From Hydnum rufescens UP504 (lineage: Eukaryota > Basidiomycota > Agaricomycetes > Cantharellales > Hydnaceae), in contig MU128929.1 of NCBI GenBank assembly GCA_014904985.1, positions 77,754 to 141,753 of the forward strand: 64,000 nucleotides of DNA. Direction: 5' to 3'. The translations under genes were made by a program, and so were the position numbers. Below are positions 63,980 through 64,000 of this stretch, one piece after another (the stretch's first letter is position 1; each line of letters begins with the position of its first letter). The notes under the pieces are model-generated. The model saw nothing but the letters and a program-made list of their open reading frames with translations. It did no database searches and was not told the origin of the DNA.

Positions 63980-64000
63980 CTTGAGTGCACCAACTAGGCT

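Overview
The window reads as nuclear DNA of a filamentous basidiomycete, most likely an Agaricomycete. Genes are dense and lie on both strands. They are cut by many short introns (about 48-70 nt) with GT-AG borders and occasional GC-AG borders, often leaving very short exons. The protein families also fit: an Uls1-type SNF2/RING protein, Opi1, Shr3, a Stealth protein and Crinkler-type (CR) NTPase genes. I cannot name genus or species. Exon joins were made by eye from reading frame, splice borders and recalled family motifs, so individual borders may be off.

Layout. 1-5.2 kb: a decayed Dal5-like transporter (about 2.05-3.96 kb), then an unassigned stretch. 5.2-10.7 kb (+): Uls1/Ris1-like SNF2-RING translocase with SUMO-consensus repeats. 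11.0-12.4 kb (-): unrecognised beta-domain plus coiled-coil protein. 12.4-20.6 kb: three translation genes side by side, mitochondrial IleRS (+), eukaryotic/archaeal-type ProRS (-, with an apparent one-base frameshift) and mitochondrial ribosome recycling factor (-). 21.0-22.9 kb (-): DHA2-like MFS transporter. 24.3-26.1 kb (+): kinase-like gene copy 1, broken. 26.6-29.1 kb (-): Tpo1-like MFS transporter. 31.0-31.95 kb (+): Shr3. 32.4-34.2 kb (-): CR-type NTPase/nuclease-like gene. 34.5-36.3 kb (-): Opi1-like repressor, divergent from a Stealth phosphotransferase (36.5-39.1 kb, +). 39.6-40.3 kb (-): SmB. 40.6-42.5 kb (+): kinase-like copy 2. 42.8-44.4 kb (-): mitochondrial rhomboid protease. 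45.2-46.5 kb (+): a second, degraded CR-type gene. 47.2-48.6 kb (-): old yellow enzyme. 50.9-54.2 kb (+): AP-1 gamma-adaptin. 54.5-58.6 kb (+): NF-X1/Fap1-like zinc-finger protein. 59.2-60.2 kb (-): unrecognised. 60.4-61.2 kb (+): small coiled-coil protein with a frame-shifting 8-bp duplication. 61.6-64.0 kb (-): histidine acid phosphatase, possibly running off the edge.

Most genes are unrelated housekeeping genes: organellar translation, trafficking, splicing, lipid-gene regulation. They are mixed with accessory material: transporters, duplicated kinase-like genes and CR genes. The accessory part sits mainly between 21 and 46.5 kb and shows duplication, frameshifts and decay. No bacterial-style operon or defence island is present.

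The most unusual signals are: runs of micro-exons that split catalytic motifs (Walker A of the SNF2 protein across exons of 10, 3 and 9 nt; the Stealth DD motif; the SmB start codon alone in an exon); a tandem array of SUMO-acceptor-like sites in the Uls1-like protein; the 2.2-kb duplicated kinase-like genes, each damaged differently; and the paired CR-type genes.
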